Positions 53,384 to 64,000 of a DNA stretch of 64,000 bases are shown here, in pieces; within the stretch, counting starts at the first letter, position 1; every line of letters begins with the position of its first letter. This stretch comes from Leidyana gryllorum EB-2025a. Its lineage: Eukaryota > Apicomplexa. The translations under genes and the position numbers were made by a program. The notes beneath the pieces were generated by a model, which was given only the letters and a program-made list of their open reading frames with translations, had not been told where the DNA came from and searched no databases. Where the stretch lies: the NCBI GenBank assembly GCA_048772705.1, contig JBLWGC010000211.1, positions 42,795 to 106,794 of the forward strand, given 5' to 3'.

Positions 53384-55327
53384 ATGGATGTGGAGGAGGC
53401 TCTGGCCGCAGCGGATGCTGACACACGTGACTATATCAACTCAGTGCAAGGTGTAAAAAGACACTCTAAAGCATTGCAGCGGAAGGTGCTGGAGAACGAG
53501 GAGAAACGTCTAAAGTATCCAAACAATCCTGAGCTCTTTGTGGAATCGGAGGTGGCCTTGGACGAAGAAGTCAAACTGTTTAATGCTTTGGCTGCCCACC
53601 CAGAGCTCTTGGAGCCTTTCCGTGAATGCGGAGGCAGCACTGTACTCGTCAGTCTGCTGGGTCACAGCAATTCGGATATTGCTCTTAGTGCCTTAAGTAT
53701 TCTTCAGGATATATCGGATCCCGAAGTGTTCAATGAAACAAAGTCTGTCAACGCCAAGGACTTTGTCCAACATTTGATGGACGACTTCGACATCACTGAG
53801 CTGCTTTACGCCCTATTGCAGCGCCTCAATGAAGCTGACGATGATCAAGATTTTGAGGGAGTCAGTAATGTGCTCCAGACACTCGACAACTGTCGCGAAG
53901 CGCTTCCTGAACTCGTCATCGCAGAACTTCTGCGGACGGAAAAGCTGCTCCATTGGATTTTGAATCGCCTTCGCGGACCAGGAGGTAAAGCTCCTGATGA
54001 TCCTGCTGAAGATGTTGTAGACTACAATCGACTATATTGTGCCGAAATCCTTTGTTCCGTCCTCCAAATGTCTGCGGAGGCTAGGGAGAAGGTGGGGAAA
54101 CCCATTAGCAAAGGAGGTTTTGACGGCATCGAGAAGTTTCTCCTGGCTTTCGCAAAGTACAAGAAGAAAGACTGGGCATCCCCAGAAGAGAAAGAATACG
54201 TTCTGAATCTGAAGGATTGTCTTTACAGCCTTCTGTTGGATTCGTCCGAGAATCGTCAATACTTTGCAAAGGCGGAGGGAATGCATCTGATGGTCCGTAT
54301 ATTGAAGGAGCACACACGTGTGTGGCCCTATGCATTGGAAGTAATTGACGTGGCATTGATGGATTTACCGAGTCAGGCCGGTGTCTTTGTTAGAGCGGGT
54401 GGCTTGGCTCAACTATTCCCGTTAATGATAAAACTGGGCTTACCAGAAGCTGAGCGCAAACGCAAAAACCTTGAAACAGCACTCAATGTAATGGTTCAAC
54501 TGGCTGAACATTGTACCGGTGACGAACAAGTGCGTTTCCTCAACAAGTTTTTTGAGGAGGATTGCAGCAAGTTGAAAAGGCTGGTGGCCCTGCACACATT
54601 GTTGTATGCTGAGGACTTGGCGACGCAAAAGTCGGTGCATGACGAATACGGATGGAATCCAGCCGCTGACTACAGCGAAAGGTCGGCCATCCCTCAGGTA
54701 GGGAATGATGGTTGTGGATCTGATTTCTGGTGAATCTGGCAGGAACACGATGGTCGAGAGATCAGCGATTTGGAGGAGTACATTTACGAAGAACGAGGCA
54801 ACTTGGGGCTCGTTGCCCTGCAATGTGTCGACAGAATACTGCTGCGGTTGCTCCGGTTGGGTAACGAAATCATGTCCCTCCAAGTACATGTTCTGCTTGA
54901 TGTTCCGTTGGCTGAGAAAGCAGGTTCGCCGAAGATTCTGGCTTCGGTCGCGTATGTGCTGTGTGGTAAGGATATTTGAGTGTGGTATTTGCTGATGTGT
55001 GTCTTTATAGAGTACGCGTGGCATTTGGTCGCTCCGAGTACACAGGAGGCACGGCGAAAGGTTTTGGAGGGTATTGCACAGATGGAGTCTGAGCACGAGG
55101 CGTGCTTGAAGAGAGGCGAAGAATTACGACAGGCGGCTCAGGAAGCTGCGGTAAAGCAGAGGAAGCAGCGCGAGGAAGAGGATCGGATTCGACGGGATGA
55201 GGAAAGGCGGGAGCGTAACCGGAGGACGAAGATCCGATACAAATTGGAGAAAGCGGACCGCGAGTTGGAGCGGCGTATCGAATTGGAGGAGTACCGATGG
55301 AATCGGAAGCACGGGATCCAAATGTGA
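53384..55327 (+). CDS. CTNNBL1: Beta-catenin-like protein 1 (CTNNBL1), 617 aa
   Basis: CTNNBL1 is an armadillo-repeat spliceosome protein associated with the Prp19/CDC5L complex. Exons 53384-54697, 54743-54965 and 55011-55327. Family blocks seen: KRHSKALQRKVLENEEKRLKYP, ESEVALDEEVKLFNALAAHPEL, LLGHSNSDIALSALSILQD, VNAKDFVQHLMDDFDITELLYALLQRLNE, GVSNVLQTLDN, LHWILNRLR, YCAEILCSVLQMS, and a long charged coiled coil at the C-terminus. Length is close to the human protein (563) plus a longer tail. Both introns are 45 nt. A 31-bp spacer separates its stop from the next ATG. Confidence 0.96.
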
Positions 55328-55358
55328 AGTGCACCTCAGGGTCGAACGTTTTTTATCA

Positions 55359-58097
55359 ATGAGGTGGTGGCCGTGTTTGTTGGGTTTGGCTCGTCTGGTG
55401 AGGGCTCAGGATGAGGAAGAGCCTCAGAATGTGGTTGTGCCCGCGATGGGTCCGGAGATCGAGCTGGTCCTTCACGCCAGACGTGTACGGTTAGACTGGT
55501 TGATGGAATGTGGCATCAAGAGCCCAGTGGTGGAACAGCCGAAGGCCCGGCGTTATCGTGAGCAGACGGGTTGGAAGATCAACCAGAAGGCCTTTGATTG
55601 GTTTGGAGATAACTACGTGATGAAGGGGTACTGGTATGGTCTGGAGGAAGATGGGGCCGAATCGACCTTGAGAGATTTCTATGCGGCTGGCACCAAGCAT
55701 CTGCAGATTCTTGCAAAGGGGTTATTACTCATCAATCAGCTCGTCTCCCATACAGACGGTTTCGTCAAACAGCATTGGCGCATGATCGTTCCCCACATCC
55801 GGGCAGCCATAGTGTGAGTTGGCGAAAAAGGCCTCTAACGACAAGTTTTGTGTCTTCAGCGAACAGGCAGATGCTGTCGCCTTCCCGCGAGACTTGTTGC
55901 CCAACGAGCTCAACAGAAGGGAGGAACCGCTGGGAGCTGAGGCAGCAGTCCCAATGGATGACGACTTTGTGGTGAACGACTACACCATCAACGGCTTCAT
56001 GGGGGACACTTTAGTCCGCACGATGTTCGCAAACTTTGGTGACGAGTATCGCAATCTTCTGGTCCAGAAGAATATGGACAACACACTCGCCAATATCACA
56101 ACGGTTATGCGCACAGCTGCAAGCTTTGCCAATTTCCTCTTGCGCTTCGAAGGCATGCGCGAAAGATATGTTAAGCCGCCTCATCTTAGATATCTCGCAT
56201 ACGTTGATCTGGAGGTAAGCACAATAATCCCACCTCTTACAGCTTCCGCGCGCGCGCGCCTTCACCTCAGAAACGACTGGAAAGTGTGTCCAGACTCCGA
56301 GACGTGGCTGACGAGGCAAGAGGCTGGCCTCTCGATCGTCTTCTCTCAAGATCGGGCGCGGGTGCCTTCGTGTCTGCCGCCCGAGCCCTCACACTCGCCA
56401 CCCAGTCGCTCGAAGATTACTATTCAAAAATGTTCGCCAAGTATGGCGACGACTATCTCGATCTGCGAAACGCCAAAACCGTCGGGGGGCCCATTGTGGG
56501 CGGCGCATTGGCGCCTTCTTCCATAGACAGACGCTTCTCAAAACGCAAATTCAACGCCACAATGCGATCCATTGCCAGAGCCTTCGGCAGAGTCGGTGCC
56601 GACCGACCGGATGGATTGCCATCCAACTTTGTTGTTCCCTTAACTGTCACACCCTCGGTCTGGGTGCGACTTCGTGCCGATCACGAAACTGTTCACGAAG
56701 TAGAGGTCGGCGAGATCCAAGGCGATGTGGCCCTCAGGGTTGGCCCGGAAAGCAAAAAGCGCTTCTCTGCCTATCGCGACCTCATCAAGACCGTGTTTCA
56801 GGAGAATATTGGCCGATTTGTCTATGATACCAAACCAGAATGGCATAGCGCACTACCAACGCGTGAAGGCGCAACCTTCCAAGTCTTCCTCAAAACCGAA
56901 TTGGTTTGCTACTGGCAAAGAAGGACTCTGCGACCACGCATGCTGGAGCTATTATACATCCATATCCCAGGCACGACAACACCAGTCCAGGAAACAATCA
57001 TAGATCCTGAAGCGGAGGCTTGGCTCTTTGTTGCCATCTCCCACGACACCGAAGAGGAATATCACCCTGAAGACCTGCCTGACCGAAGCTACAGATTGCC
57101 TTCAGTTGCAGATATGGACCTTGTCAAAACATATGCTTTGGACTTAGCCGAATCGGCTGGTGTGCAACACCAAATACCCGGACACTTCAGGGATCTGTCA
57201 GATGAAGCCCAATGTCAAGCCGACGCCATGTTGGCCACAGTTAGTGAAAGAATGTCAGCCACAGAGACGTTGCAGTTCAGCAACAAAAAGAAACGCAAGT
57301 TTGCAAACACGTGCGTTCGGTTCCCACCATGGTTCAATCCAAAGGTGCGATGGATGGTCATCTACCCAGTCTGTTTGAACCTCTATCCTAGCGGTACTGA
57401 GATATTCTTCTCGGGTGAAACCAAAGCCTTGACGCCGCCTGCGCCAAATGTGCAGCTCCCCGAAATGAAGGTCCTCAGCAAGTACGAGACTCGAGGCCGG
57501 TCAGAACTGGACAAGGAGCTCAACAAACGAGCGACCAGGTGGAGGAACCATGAAATGCGGATGTCAAATTTCAATTTCCTGCAGCGCGATTCGCGCACAT
57601 ATCACAACCCATACGAGGCACCACCTGAGCCAACAACGACTACGACGGCGGCACCACCACCGAGAGCGGAGGATCACTACGTGGCCAAGTGGCAGGCGGC
57701 ACGACACCACGACCCGGACCTGGCCGAGTTTCGGATTGAGGATGTCGCGCTACCCATCATGGTGGCCCCCCCTTCGACCACGACGAGAGCACCGGAGGCA
57801 GAAAGCAGCAGTACCACTGAGAGCACGACGACGACCACTTCGACTACCACTCCCCCAACAACACAAGCGCCCGTTGTTACGGAGCCTCCGGAGGAAGACG
57901 ATTCTGATTCGCAGCAGGGCAGACTCGCTCCGCGATTCAAAGCTCCTCAGCTTCGACCTCGGCCCATCACCGTCAAGACCAGTTGCTTAGTAGAGAAAGA
58001 ACGGAGCAGCATTCTGCATTTATATGATTTCAGTCGTCCGACATTGGTGGACGAATCTGAGTATCGTAAATGTCGTGCGGATTCTGGATTGGCTTGA
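55359..58097 (+). CDS. Large secreted protein, unrecognised (878 aa)
   Basis: Exons 55359-55813, 55860-56214 and 56271-58097 in phase. Signal peptide MRWWPCLLGLARLVRAQ. The N-terminal ~700 residues are largely helical and well folded-looking, with few cysteines. Near residues ~740-820 lies a Pro/Thr linker with poly-Thr runs (TTTTTAAPPP, STTTTTSTTTPPTT), likely O-glycosylated and similar in style to the Thr-rich region of the giant adhesin. A short conserved-looking end (residues ~840-878) holds two Cys (KTSCLVEKERSS, YRKCRADSG). No membrane helix or GPI-type tail is obvious. It follows CTNNBL1 by 31 bp and converges on ESF2 (22 bp between stops). Confidence 0.75.
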
Positions 58098-58119
58098 TAG
58101 GATTGTGAAGAAGGGTCAG

Positions 58120-58673
58120 TCAGGGACTTCTTTGGTCCTCCTCTGTCTTTTTAGACTTGGGTTGCCGATGTTCATGTTTCTTGGCGACTTGTTCAAGATA
58201 GAAGTGATTTTGAGCGCTGATATTCTCTAGTTCGGCTTTGAGTTTCTGTTTGCGGGCCATTTCGCGCATGAACTTGAAGCCAGTGAGGTCTTCCCATTGG
58301 AATTTGTGGAGATACCGGATGCTCCACAATTGATCTCGCCATCGATTACCACACTTTTTGCCTCCGACTGGTTGTCCATTCATAAGATCTTCTGCGAGTT
58401 TGGCGTGTTTCTTCTTCTTGAACTCAATCCAGCCTTCTACGAATCTGACAGTTTTGCGACCTCCCCGTCGTGCACGTTCGGCCGTTTTGCCTGAAGAAAG
58501 AAATGAGAGGGTAAAAGGGAGCGAGCATTGAGCTCACTTTCGTTCTCTGGTCGGAGGTAAACTCGGCCCAGAGGTCCGACCTCTGCGAATATATCGGTTA
58601 CTTGTGTAATGCCCATATAGAGTGGCAATCGGCTCAGGTAGATAACACCTGGCTTGGATGCTGGTTTCTCCAT
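58120..58673 (-). CDS. ESF2: ESF2/ABT1-like 18S rRNA processing factor (168 aa)
   Basis: Esf2 (ABT1 in animals) is an RRM protein of the SSU processome that stimulates Dhh-type helicase Dbp8 in yeast. Exons 58673-58538 and 58490-58120. The RRM starts GVIYLSRLPLYMGITQVTDIF and continues GPLGRVYLRPENE. After the intron a basic loop precedes FVEGWIEFKKKKHAKLAEDLM (RNP1-like). The family ending is LWSIRYLHKFQWEDL, then a helix to NHFYLEQVAKKHEH. It is shorter than yeast Esf2 because the acidic N-terminus is absent. Its ATG is 30 bp from the divergent POL5-like gene, another ribosome-biogenesis factor, which suggests shared control. Confidence 0.92.
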
Positions 58674-58703
58674 TGTGATTCCCGGGCAGCAAAATTTTTA
58701 GAA

Positions 58704-61700
58704 ATGGAGGGTAGTGCTGAAAGGCTCAGGTTCAAGGACCTCCTTGGTGCTCTTGACGGACTTTTTCGTGTGAGCAACAACAACGAGTGCGAAAGACATG
58801 TCCAAAGCATAGTCACCTACTTAGAGCAGGTATGAGAGAACCGTCAAAATTTGATACTCAGTTTTCTTATGTTAGAGGCGAAGCGACTCATCACTGTCGA
58901 AGGATACCTCTGATGGTGAGGATGAGGCCAACAAGAAGGAACTGATGACCGATCGGCGCGATATGGTCCAGATCCCAGTGCCCAATGCTCCAGTTGTGCA
59001 GAGAGATATTACATATATCATATGGCGTCTGGTAAGGATGTGCCCACAGAGGCAATGCGTCAATATGGCTACTTCAGGTGAACACGTTGGGCTCGACTAT
59101 GCCGCACCTGCGGGAGCAGGCCGTGTTTGCTATGGGATGCCTTTGCAGCCACTTTCTGGAGTCCAAGTTGATCCAACCGAGTGCCATGAAGGCTATCCAT
59201 GAGGCGTGTTGCTCTTTGCTCAAGTTTACCGATCCAGGCGCAGAAGTTGTCCGGTGCCAACGGATAGGATATCTCTGTGCAGCTCGGATCTTATTGGAAT
59301 TGGAGGTCGAGTATTCAGTCGCCGGGGAATCGTTGGTGGACAACGTCTGGGCTCTCACACATGACGCTCCCAATTTCGCCCTGTACGGTGGTGAACTGGC
59401 TGCAGATGTCATGCACAGAGCCATGATGATGTGGCCCACTAAGGTACAATCTAAGGTCGTACCTCTATTGGAAAAGTCTCTGAAAGAGATCTGCAAAGTT
59501 CAGATGTCTCAAATGAGCGACTCTAGTGTGCTCAGCTTCATTCCGCTGGCTCTTCTCGCACTCAAAATCAAGCAGGGGAATCCCACTGACGGCAAATTGG
59601 CTCAGATTTCGCAGTATCTGACGCTTCATTGGAAAGAATTCCTGCGGGGGACAGTGACCGTTGGTATCACTCAATCGAGCGACAGAGGCGTGACTTTGGT
59701 TTCATTGTGGCCCCATCTCTTCTTGGCCTCCATCATTCCCGGTCAAGGAAAGAAGAACACCACGAAAGCCAATCTGAAGCTCCTTTTGCAATCAATCAAC
59801 GCCGTCTGTTCCACCAAAGCCGTCAAGAACACCCTCAAGTTCAATTTTACCGGAATCAGACTCATGATTATGATGTTGGGCTGGACCCGCGTACTCGACG
59901 CGGAGTGCGACAAACACTCCTGGAGCCACGATGTCTTTTGCGAGATTCTCGCCGGAGAAGCTTTCGCGGACGTGCGACAGTTCTGGCTCACATCTTTGGC
60001 CAACAAGAACCAAGCTGGCTTCACTTTGAGTGCCATCATCCTCAGCCTCTTCGAGAAACTGGTCAAAGGCACCTTCCCTGATCCCAAAGACCACTGGAAA
60101 CAGCTCTTGTCAGAAGCCACCGAACTGGAACCGCTACTGCCCAACGGCAACGGTGCTGCAGCCGCGAAGTCGAAGGGTGGCAAGAAACGTAGAAAGGCCA
60201 AGCCTGCTGCCACCGGTGCAAAACCTTTGATTGAGAGCGTCGATGATGTCACCTTTGACCTAGACCCGCTAGGGTGGCTACATATTCTGGAGCACAGCAA
60301 CATTGTTGCCAACGACGAAGCGGTTTATCGCGACGCCTTCATGAAACCACTGGCTCTGCCCGATAACGTCAAAGGCCCAATCTTCGCGACCCTCAATCGG
60401 GAACTGCATCAGAGACACACAAAGGTGTCCTCTCATATTGCCCGCCCCATCATGATTGAGCTCTTCGGACCTGACGTCATTGGACACGACTTCTTCGCCT
60501 CCTTCGTCCTGAGTCCCCTCAAACCAATCGACCCCGCCGTCGAAGGCGCCAACTACCTGGCCATCGAGGATTGCCTGAGCAGTCTAAGACTGCTCGGCAA
60601 AGTTCTTGGACGCTCTTCTCAGAAATGCTGCGTGGAAGGATTGGTCGCGGCTTTCGTTCTTCCCACTCTGGTGGTCTGTGGTATCCAACAGCCACCCACG
60701 GCCAAGGATAACACAATGCCGTGGATGCTGGAAACACTCAAGTCGTTGCCCACGGACATGAAAAAATGGTTCAACCCGCTGGAGGAGACTGCCAACAAGC
60801 TCATCAAGCTCATCACGGAGCAGAGGGAACAAATTGAGACGGACAGCAAGAGGAACAAGTCCTTATTGGCTCCGGCTGCCACCACCTTTGAAGGAATCAA
60901 GGATGCAGTGTGCGCCAAACTCGTCGATCTGATGAATGATCCTATCGCCAAACTCAAATTCCACCTCCGCAGAAGAGACAATAGCGTGGCCGATTTGAAG
61001 CACGTGCTCACCACTGTATCCGAAACACTATATCGGCTCATACAGAACTTGCCCGGATTCTGTCAAAACAAGAAGAAGCCGCAAGAATGGCTCTTGCGCA
61101 TCTTGTCTGAGGAAACCGACGACGCTGTAGCCAAGAAATTCACAATCAACAGTCTGCTAAAGCTCCCAGTCCCCCAAACGAAAGCCACAACCGACACCCT
61201 AATGCAACAGATGTTGTGTTTGCCGTTCCTGGTATACTTAGTCACTGTGGGTGTTGGTTTGGACAAGGATCAGAAGGCTGCTGATGACGTCGTTGACGAG
61301 CTCTTGGTTCCTTTTCTGGACAACATGCGAAGAATGTTCGATGCTGCGCACACGGAAGCGCACGATGAAAATGCACTGATGAACGTCATCTGGAACTTGA
61401 AGCTCGAAGTTCCGGTCCGGTATACGGAGGAGATGCTCGCAATGGTGTCGCAGGGCACTCGGCGGTCCATCACATTCGTCACCAAACTCAACGCGCCCCT
61501 GTCCTTTGCTCAGTCCATATGCGATACCGTTTGCAATAACGTACTGAGGGCAGTGAGCAAACGTAGCGGCGATGGGGACAAAGTGGAGTGGATTGAAGCT
61601 TTGTGGGCTGTGGTGCTGGAGAAGGAGCGGCAGGAGGAACCCGCAAGCGACGATGAAGATGAAATTGAGAAGGAAGATTTGAACTCGGACGAGGAAGATG

Positions 61701-63034
61701 ACGATAGCATGGAGGAACATGCTGACAGTGGAATGGACAGTGACAACACCGCCGCTTCCAACACGACTCCCAAGTCCTCGAAACGCAAACTTGAGGATGT
61801 GACCGAGAACGATGACGAGGAGGCAGCCGGTGCAGCTGAAGGTCAGAAAGAGAGTGACGATGAGGAAGACGAAATCAACATGGAGTCATTGAACAATGCC
61901 CTGGCACACTTGACAGTTGATGAGATGCCTGACGTAGATGACGCTGTGATCCCGATGACTGGTCCCACAGACTTGATTGCTTTGTTGGGTGCTGAGGAGT
62001 CCAAGGAGGAAGCTCTAAAGCGCGAAGCCTTCTTGAAACAGCGTGCGGCTTTGAGCAAGTCTAAGAAACAGGCCGAGCGTAACAAGCTGAATGAGCTGTC
62101 GAACGCACATTCAAAGCGTATTCGTGCTATCAAGACTCTGGAGAGCTACTATAAATGTCAGCTGGAGACTGTGGGTGCTTCGGCCACTACTATGGAAGAT
62201 GCGATTCAGTCCGCTTACCGACTGATGGAACACGTTTGTGACATTTGGGGCGAATTGGTTCGATTATTCCCCAGCCGAACCAGTTTGGCCAAAGAGTACC
62301 AGCGAGATGTTGAGAACATGACAAAGGCCCATTGTACAAAGCTGATGGGTTTGAGCGGTATGTTGCTCAAGCTTGCGACGAAAGTGTGTGAGAAGCGGTC
62401 AGCCAAGGCGGGAAACCGCATAAAGCAGGAAAGCAGAGACACACTGTACAGTAACCTTTTGGTAACGTACACAGCAGGCGTTGAGAGTACTTTGGCACTG
62501 TTGAAAGTTTCAAAAGCGCTCAAAGGTCAGCTTCCTCCTGCCGTTTGGCGACAAGTGGCTCAGTATCTCGACTTGGTGGACCAAACAATGGTCTCGGTTG
62601 TGCCTTCGATGAAGCCTCAGTTGGTGTCTAAGGCCGTCGAGAGTCTGGTGGGTGACGAGGAAGGAGCTCATGCTGAGAACCTGACTAAGATCCTGAGCCC
62701 AGTGGGTGGTCACTTGACGGGGTTGAAATGCAACCGATGCGGTCCCAAGAAAGACGATACGCGGTGCGGAAAATTGGGTGCAGTGGAGGCGGGTGTGATA
62801 GCGGCATTCCAGCTCGAGACAGCGACTCTCGGGGCGACCAGCATCAATCCGGTCAAGCGGACTCAGATCTGTTCACTCTTGCGCGGGGTGCGAGAGGCAA
62901 CACCAAAGCGACTGACCAAAGTGATTGAGGACTCTCTGATAGTGGGCTTGGCCGTAAACGAGCGCGCAAGCCGCGAAGCCATGGGTATCTTTCAACAGAC
63001 AGATTTAGGTGGTTCCACTATGCACACAGCTTGA
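58704..63034 (+). CDS. POL5: POL5/MYBBP1A-like nucleolar protein (DNA polymerase phi family), 1412 aa
   Basis: Pol5/MYBBP1A proteins are nucleolar HEAT-repeat proteins for rRNA transcription and ribosome assembly and are not true polymerases. Exons 58704-58829, 58876-59031 and 59078-63034. A helical-repeat solenoid spans ~1-900 (REQAVFAMGCLCSHFLESK, LGWLHILEHSNI, CVEGLVAAFVLPTLVV). A strongly acidic stretch follows (~residues 935-1010, EDEEDDDSMEEH-type), then DLIALLGAEESKEEALKREAFLKQRA, equivalent to the family's post-acidic LAxIFxxRK segment, and more helices. A CNRCGPKKDDTRCG patch near 1300 is unusual. Assignment rests on layout and these segments; overall identity to known members is low by eye. 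Confidence 0.7.
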
Positions 63035-63071
63035 CATTTTTCTCTCTTTTGGTGACCGCGGCAATTGAGAT

Positions 63072-63836
63072 ATGAGTGACGAACTTCTCATAGCAGTGTT
63101 CCGCGCCAAATTGGCTGAGACTGCTGAACAATATGACGATATGGTGGAGCATTTAGACGGAGTCCTTAGTGAAATAGGGCGGAAAGGAGCCGATGTCGAG
63201 GAAGCTGAGTTGGTCTACAAGGCCTTCCATCGGGCAATTTCGGAACGACGTCATGCTCTACGAGTCATTGAAGCCATGCGGAATACTGAAAGCTCCTCTA
63301 TCTACCACGATTATCACAAAACCGTCTCGGCTGAACTCTCCAAGTTGGCCCTCAGAGGCATCCGCGCCGCCCACGATCTGGCTGCCACTGCCCAGGAGCC
63401 CGACAGCCGAGTACTTCTCACTAAGATGGAAGCCGACCACAACCGATATCTGATCGAAATAGGGCAAAAAGGGGAGAATGTTCGTATCGCCGAGGACTGC
63501 TATCGAAGAGCCCTCAAGATGGCTGAAGACTTTACGGCCGCTCACCCCATCAGACTACAAACTCAACTTGGCCTAATCGTTCTTCTTCAAGAACACATGG
63601 GCAATGTTATGGACGCCCATAGATTAGCGCGGCAGGTCTTGGACGAAGCTTCGGAAGCCGTAGAAGCTTGCCAGGATCAACCTGCCTTCCGGGAATCGGG
63701 TGTTACCCTCCACATGATACGAGGAAGATATCAACAAATGACCCCCCAAGTCAAGCAGAAGCTTGCCAGTAGCCAACCACCCCCCCACCGACCACCCCCA
63801 AGCAGTTCCACCAGCCACGGCATAGTAGCCTATTAG
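63072..63836 (+). CDS. Degenerate 14-3-3-like protein (254 aa)
   Basis: 14-3-3 proteins bind phosphoserine peptides. The single exon has the family's nine-helix order: AKLAETAEQYDDMVEHLDGV (helices 1-2), ELVYKAFHRAISERRHALRVI where the family has LLSVAYKNVVGARRASWRII, KMEADHNRYLIEIG for KMKGDYYRYLAE, AHPIRLQTQLGLIVLLQEHM for THPIRLGLALNFSVFYYE, and RQVLDEASEAV. Of the phosphate-binding set, Arg of ERR and the Arg-Tyr pair (NRY) are kept, but the Lys of VAYKN is replaced by His and the Asn of ALNFSV by Gly. A Pro-rich tail ends the protein. Phosphopeptide binding is probably altered. A canonical 14-3-3 presumably exists elsewhere. Confidence 0.85.
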   Translation: MSDELLIAVFRAKLAETAEQYDDMVEHLDGVLSEIGRKGADVEEAELVYKAFHRAISERRHALRVIEAMRNTESSSIYHDYHKTVSAELSKLALRGIRAAHDLAATAQEPDSRVLLTKMEADHNRYLIEIGQKGENVRIAEDCYRRALKMAEDFTAAHPIRLQTQLGLIVLLQEHMGNVMDAHRLARQVLDEASEAVEACQDQPAFRESGVTLHMIRGRYQQMTPQVKQKLASSQPPPHRPPPSSSTSHGIVAY

Positions 63837-64000
63837 AAAGAATTAGCACCCAGCGGCGCTACAAGATGCGAAAGAAGGTTACCCTGCTGATGACGGATGA
63901 GCTCGACCCTACGAGGAACACACCCGCAATTTCGCTTTAGCAGCAGCCGTTCTGATGATTGAATCTCTTGTGTAGATGGGACACTTTAATGTTTTCTCGC
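63837..64000. other. 3' edge of window, no gene seen
   Basis: 164 bp after the 14-3-3-like stop with no convincing coding frame. It may hold the 3'UTR and the end of a gene outside the window. Confidence 0.4.

Overview
This window reads as nuclear DNA of a gene-dense, GC-balanced alveolate, most likely an apicomplexan with gregarine-like traits. The evidence is an alveolin (inner membrane complex) protein, an oocyst-wall-type Cys-repeat protein, a Thr-rich adhesin with an integrin-type A domain and a transmembrane tail, an SPX/VTC polyphosphate polymerase, and many short spliceosomal introns. No ribosomal RNA, tRNA, CRISPR array, transposon or viral remnant was recognised. The assignment is inference; no rRNA or organelle sequence is present to prove it.

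I rebuilt 34 genes exon by exon by requiring GT-AG ends and matching phase. All summed coding lengths are multiples of three. About 78 introns were placed and most are 37-60 nt long, with a mode near 42-47. Genes sit almost touching. Divergent start codons are 17-62 bp apart in seven pairs, with two wider pairs at 102 and 175 bp. Some tandem genes are only 10-31 bp apart, and convergent stops are often 12-35 bp apart.

Layout. 0.2-3.9 kb holds two unrecognised multi-exon genes with overlapping 3' ends. 4-8.5 kb holds BMS1 and Rab1. 8.5-15 kb holds a DEAD-box helicase, a bacterial-type MFS transporter, PPIL4 and NOB1. 15-19.4 kb is a secretory block: a subtilisin with a long C-terminal extension converges on a Pro-rich secreted protein, and the same palindromic element lies in front of both. 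19.4-25 kb holds a small gene, SF3B4 and a large alveolin protein with an unusual repeated N-terminal module. 25.5-32 kb holds a four-CBS protein, an alanine racemase homologue lacking the PLP lysine, a Cys-rich protein and a METTL13-type methyltransferase. 32-34.4 kb holds the oocyst-wall-type protein and YIPF6. 34.4-42.7 kb holds RNA polymerase III RPC2, a VTC polyphosphate polymerase and a small secreted Cys protein. 42.8-48.6 kb is the giant adhesin. 48.6-58 kb holds NSRP1, a PX/propeller protein, an unknown gene, EMC6, CTNNBL1 and an 878-residue secreted protein. 58-64 kb holds ESF2/ABT1, a POL5/MYBBP1A-type nucleolar protein and a degenerate 14-3-3.

By function, the housekeeping half is dominated by ribosome biogenesis (BMS1, NOB1, ESF2, POL5-like) and splicing (SF3B4, PPIL4, CTNNBL1, NSRP1). 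The lineage-specific half encodes surface, pellicle and cyst components.
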